From Candidatus Nitrosopumilus sp. (GTDB lineage: Archaea > Thermoproteota > Nitrososphaeria > Nitrososphaerales > Nitrosopumilaceae), in assembly GCA_029941825.1 (NCBI GenBank), contig JAPYTM010000036.1, forward strand, positions 1 to 8,512: a stretch of DNA of 8,512 bases. The letters run 5' to 3'. The position numbers and the translations under genes were made by a program. Under the pieces are notes generated by a model. That model made no database searches and had not been told where the DNA came from. It was given only the letters and a program-made list of their open reading frames with translations. The first letter of the stretch is position 1. Each line of letters opens with the position of its first letter. Positions 5,900-8,512 of the stretch are shown here, one piece after another.

Positions 5900-7555
5900 A
5901 TGAACAAAAAAGCCATTATTACTAGTGCATTACCTTATGCAAATGGGGAAATTCATTTAGGACATGTTGCATCAACATATCTTCCTGCAGATGTAACAAC
6001 TCGATTTTTGAAACTAAATGGAGTAGAGGCATACTATGTTTGTGCCTCTGATGATTACGGTACTCCAATATTACTTCAATCAGAAAAAGAAGGAAAAACT
6101 CCTGCAGAATATGTTTCACATTGGAATAAACGAGATTATGAGGATTTTACTGCATTTAACATTGAATTTGATTTTTTTTACAAGACTAGTTCTCCTGAAA
6201 ATATTGCATTTGTTCAAGATGTATTTCAAAAACTAAATGATGCCGGTCATATCTACGAAAAAGAAATTATTCAATTTTATTGTAATAATGACAAGAAATT
6301 CTTACCTGACAGATATGTGAAAGGTACGTGTCCTGATTGTAAAGCTGATGACCAATATTCTGATCTTTGTGAAAGTTGTGGTCGTGTTCCTGAAGAAATT
6401 ATTAATCCAAAATGCTCCATATGTGGACAACCCCCAACTAAAGAAAAAACAAAACACTATTTTTTTAAACTCAAAAATTTTGGTGATTTATTATTCAAAT
6501 GGCTAGATGAACATGAACATCTTCAAAAAGATGTTAAAAAATATGTTCAAAATTGGATTAAATCTGGTTTAATTGATTGGGATATCACTCGTGATATTTC
6601 TTGGGGAGTCCCAGTACCTCTTGATGCTGCAGAAGGCAAAGTATTCTATGGATGGTTTGATAATCATTTGGCGTATATTTCAACTGCCATAAAATTTCTT
6701 AATGACAAAGGAATTGATGGAAAAGAATTTTGGAATTCTGCAGATATTTATCACTTTATTGGAAAAGATATTGTTTACCATCATTATCTTTTTTTGCCTG
6801 CAATGAGATTGGGAATTAATAGTGAATACAAATTACCTGATTATATCCCAACACGAGGACATCTAACACTTCAAGCAAAGAAAATTTCTAAAAGTAGGAA
6901 TTGGTATATTGGATTAAAAGATTTTTTGAAAAATTATCGTGCAGACTATCTTCGTTATTATTTAATTTCAATTAATCCTTATTCTCAAGATGATTTGAAT
7001 TTTGATTGGAATGATTTTGCAACTCGAATTAATTCTGAACTAATTGGAAATCTTGGGAACTTTGTTAATCGTGCTTTAGGATTTACCAAAAAGACATTTG
7101 ATGGTATAGTCCCTGAAATTGACACATTTGATGATAAAGATACAGAAGCTGAACAAAAGATTAAAAGTCTTGCAACTGATGTAGGATTACTTTTAGAGCA
7201 GAATCACCTTGATAGGGCTCTTAAAAAAATCATGGAGTTTTCTTCATTTTTTAACCAATATTTTCAACACAAGGAACCTTGGAAAAAAGGTCCTGGAACT
7301 GCAAATTGTGTATTTCTTTCAGTTAATGCAGCTAGAAGTATGGCCATTGCTTTATTTTCATTTCTTCCTGAATCTGCTCAACAAATTTGGGAACAATTAG
7401 GACTATCTGGAAAAATTGATGAATTAACCTGGAGTAATATGTCTGAATTAGGAATTCCATCTGGTCATGTATTGGGTACTGCTTCTCCATTGTTTGCCAA
7501 GGTTGAAGAATCAGACATTGAAATCCTCAAAAAACAACTAGGACCATCTGAATAA
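5900..7555 (+). CDS. metG: methionyl-tRNA synthetase
   Basis: Class I synthetase that charges initiator and elongator tRNA-Met. The HIGH motif is HLGH (19-22) after ALPYANGEI; the second signature is KISKS (328-332), with isoleucine in place of the usual methionine. The connective peptide holds a CPDC...CESC zinc knuckle (C144, C147, C157, C160) and an additional CSIC pair (C172, C175), with lone C128 and H186 nearby, pointing to the two-zinc type of archaeal MetRS. GWFDNHLAYIS (251-261) and the FIGKDIVYHH segment (286-295) are core motifs. The helical anticodon-binding domain runs from about 380 to 540. The protein is 551 residues long and lacks the C-terminal EMAP-like tRNA-binding domain; in many archaea that domain is a separate protein, and it is not encoded here. 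Start ATG at 5900; upstream, CTTCTTAAC (5865-5873) is only a weak promoter candidate, so read-through from ahcY is possible. The stop overlaps the next gene by one base. Confidence 0.98.
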   Translation: MNKKAIITSALPYANGEIHLGHVASTYLPADVTTRFLKLNGVEAYYVCASDDYGTPILLQSEKEGKTPAEYVSHWNKRDYEDFTAFNIEFDFFYKTSSPENIAFVQDVFQKLNDAGHIYEKEIIQFYCNNDKKFLPDRYVKGTCPDCKADDQYSDLCESCGRVPEEIINPKCSICGQPPTKEKTKHYFFKLKNFGDLLFKWLDEHEHLQKDVKKYVQNWIKSGLIDWDITRDISWGVPVPLDAAEGKVFYGWFDNHLAYISTAIKFLNDKGIDGKEFWNSADIYHFIGKDIVYHHYLFLPAMRLGINSEYKLPDYIPTRGHLTLQAKKISKSRNWYIGLKDFLKNYRADYLRYYLISINPYSQDDLNFDWNDFATRINSELIGNLGNFVNRALGFTKKTFDGIVPEIDTFDDKDTEAEQKIKSLATDVGLLLEQNHLDRALKKIMEFSSFFNQYFQHKEPWKKGPGTANCVFLSVNAARSMAIALFSFLPESAQQIWEQLGLSGKIDELTWSNMSELGIPSGHVLGTASPLFAKVEESDIEILKKQLGPSE

Positions 7556-8307
7556 TGAAAATCACTCCAAGAATTTCAACTAGGGGATACTATGATCTGA
7601 GTAATGGCAAAACACTCAAAACAAACTCTTACTATTTGTATCCAAAAAAAGACTTTAAGAAATTAATTGATTCTAAAGAATTTACAATAATGATTCATGG
7701 TTTGAGAAATGATAATGCTGGGGCAATTGCTAAAGTCCTTTTAGCAAAAAATAGATTATCTAGATTAGGTTACACTCATCCTGTAATCGGGTATAGTTAT
7801 GATTCTAATACAATTGGTGCTCATTTAATGAAACATGCAAAACATGCACTTGCAGTAGGCCAAATTATTGCACAGAAAAATGGACAAAATCTTGGTAAAT
7901 TTATTGAAGATTTCAAAAGTACTAGTCCAAAAACAAAGATTCGACTAATGGGTCATTCTTTAGGTTCCCAAGTAATTCTTAGTACTGTACAATATCTTGC
8001 AAAAAAGAAACAAAATTATAATATTATTGAGAGTGTCTACTTTTTTGGGGCATCAATTACTGATGATGTACCATCCTCTAAAAAATTTGGTAAAATTTTT
8101 CAAAATATTATTAATAAAAAAATAATTAATCATTATGCCCCTACTGATGATGTTCTTAAATGGGCTGAGCGCGAGAAATACGTAAAAGGACCACTTGGTC
8201 TTAATGGTGCAATTGGAAAACCTATCAGTAAATATTCTCAAAAATTAGTCAGACCAAAAAATCATAGATTTGCAAGTTATATTGTAATGTTGAATTCTTT
8301 CCCATGA
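7555..8307 (+). CDS. alpha/beta hydrolase (serine hydrolase, DUF726/lipase-like), substrate unknown
   Basis: A 250-residue alpha/beta-hydrolase-fold protein. The nucleophile elbow is GHSLGS (133-138) with S135 as the catalytic serine. FTIMIHGL (43-50) supplies the HG oxyanion element, D198 or D199 in HYAPTDDVLKW is a likely acid, and H237 in KNHRFASY is the likely base, so a full triad is present in the right order. The topology resembles cytoplasmic lipase/acyl-hydrolase proteins such as DUF726 or DUF900 types; the precise family is uncertain. No signal peptide is seen. The protein is rich in lysine and has a helical, basic lid-like region (86-118). Its ATG shares one base with the metG stop (TAATG), which indicates translational coupling to MetRS. 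A role in lipid turnover, aminoacyl-ester removal or other ester hydrolysis cannot be distinguished from sequence. The next gene converges, its stop 14 bp away. Confidence 0.88.
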   Translation: MKITPRISTRGYYDLSNGKTLKTNSYYLYPKKDFKKLIDSKEFTIMIHGLRNDNAGAIAKVLLAKNRLSRLGYTHPVIGYSYDSNTIGAHLMKHAKHALAVGQIIAQKNGQNLGKFIEDFKSTSPKTKIRLMGHSLGSQVILSTVQYLAKKKQNYNIIESVYFFGASITDDVPSSKKFGKIFQNIINKKIINHYAPTDDVLKWAEREKYVKGPLGLNGAIGKPISKYSQKLVRPKNHRFASYIVMLNSFP

Positions 8308-8321
8308 TCTAAATCTAGAAC

Positions 8322-8426
8322 CTATTCTTGATTATTGTTCAAATGATTCTTGATTTCGTTCAAACGTGTGCCACAACATGGGCATCTAACTCTAGTTTTT
8401 ATCATTATTTCACTTAAAATACGCAT
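8322..8426 (-). CDS. putative 34-residue zinc-knuckle microprotein
   Basis: A short ORF, ATG at 8426 to TAG at 8322, with an in-frame stop eight codons upstream of the start, so the ORF is closed at both ends. The peptide has a basic N-terminal part, then CPCCGTRL (15-22), the CPxCG form of a zinc knuckle, then a polar tail rich in Asn (LNEIKNHLNNNQE). Only one knuckle is present, so stable zinc binding would need H28, a second copy or a partner protein. A second possible start is ATG at residue 8 (8405). The last 13 codons are made of two diverged copies of a TTTGAAC-led repeat, which also occurs three times upstream, so the tail may be repeat-derived. It converges on the hydrolase gene. The zinc motif favours a real gene; the short length and repeat content leave room for doubt. 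Confidence 0.42.
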   Translation of the reverse strand: MRILSEIMIKTRVRCPCCGTRLNEIKNHLNNNQE

Positions 8427-8512
8427 GCCTATTTGTTTTTTGTAATTCTATTTGAACAAATGAACAATCATTTGAACGATTTTGATTCTATTTGAACAAT
8501 TCTACTAATATG
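8324..8512. repeat. cluster of five ~20-bp TTTGAAC-led units
   Basis: On the + strand TTTGAAC starts at 8451, 8471 and 8491, an exact 20-bp spacing; a further TGAAC lies at 8461. The 15-bp string ATTCTATTTGAACAA occurs at 8445-8459 and again at 8485-8499. On the minus strand two further units start at 8364 and 8343 (GTTCAAA at 8358-8364 and 8337-8343 on +), each followed by an AATCAAGAAT tail. GTTCAAATGATT (8337-8348) and AATCATTTGAAC (8466-8477) are perfect 12-bp inverted repeats. The cluster reaches the window edge and may continue. It could be an operator array, an iteron-like protein-binding site or a decayed tandem repeat. Confidence 0.6.

Noticed and set aside
7209..7400. 63-codon ORF in another frame of metG
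   Set aside because: Hydrophobic composition arises from out-of-frame reading of an AT-rich gene; no separate start signal or motif.
8510..8512. ATG at the extreme right edge as the start of a + strand gene
   Set aside because: Only the start triplet is visible, and no clear TATA-like box lies about 26 bp upstream, so a gene cannot be supported.
8324..8512. CRISPR array at the right end
   Set aside because: The repeated core is only 7-15 bp, units are diverged and in both orientations, and there are no constant repeats separated by unique spacers.

Overview
The window looks like ordinary chromosome from a low-GC ammonia-oxidising archaeon of the Nitrosopumilus type (Nitrososphaerota/Thaumarchaeota). 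The evidence is strong AT bias, an archaeal-style S-adenosylhomocysteine hydrolase without the C-terminal extension of the bacterial/eukaryotic enzyme, an archaeal MetRS with extra zinc-knuckle cysteines and a KISKS motif, a DUF432 gene next to an MscS channel, and TATA-like boxes about 26-28 bp upstream of start codons, which fits leaderless archaeal transcription. The genus is inferred from gene content and style, not from a search. I see no mobile element, CRISPR array, rRNA or tRNA.

Left block (27-1603, + strand): a DUF432 protein and an MscS-family mechanosensitive channel share one base (TAATG), so they form a translationally coupled pair. A 93-residue two-helix membrane protein on the minus strand converges on the channel gene and overlaps its stop by 4 bp. 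Between that small gene and cysS lie about 100 bp with three AATTAG-type repeats upstream of a well-placed TATA-like box.

Middle block (1985-4545, - strand): a Rieske-type ferredoxin, then, after a 72-bp gap with its own TATA-like box, nadE (NH3-dependent NAD+ synthetase) and cysS (cysteinyl-tRNA synthetase), which lie 2 bp apart. The ferredoxin gene is divergent from ahcY across only 74 bp that holds two opposed TATA-like boxes.

Right block (4620-8307, + strand): ahcY, metG (MetRS) and an alpha/beta hydrolase with a visible Ser-Asp-His triad. ahcY and metG are 38 bp apart; metG and the hydrolase overlap by one base (TAATG). AhcY recycles the by-product of SAM-dependent methylation and MetRS charges tRNA with methionine, so the block has a methionine/SAM theme; the hydrolase's place in it is unknown.

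Right end (8308-8512): a 34-codon minus-strand ORF with a CPCCG zinc-knuckle motif lies inside a cluster of five diverged ~20-bp units that begin TTTGAAC, three on the + strand at exact 20-bp spacing and two on the - strand inside the small ORF. This is the least explained structure in the window and is cut by the window edge. A second recurring point is that nadE, the ferredoxin and ahcY all appear to start at TTG, each with a TATA-like box at leaderless distance.
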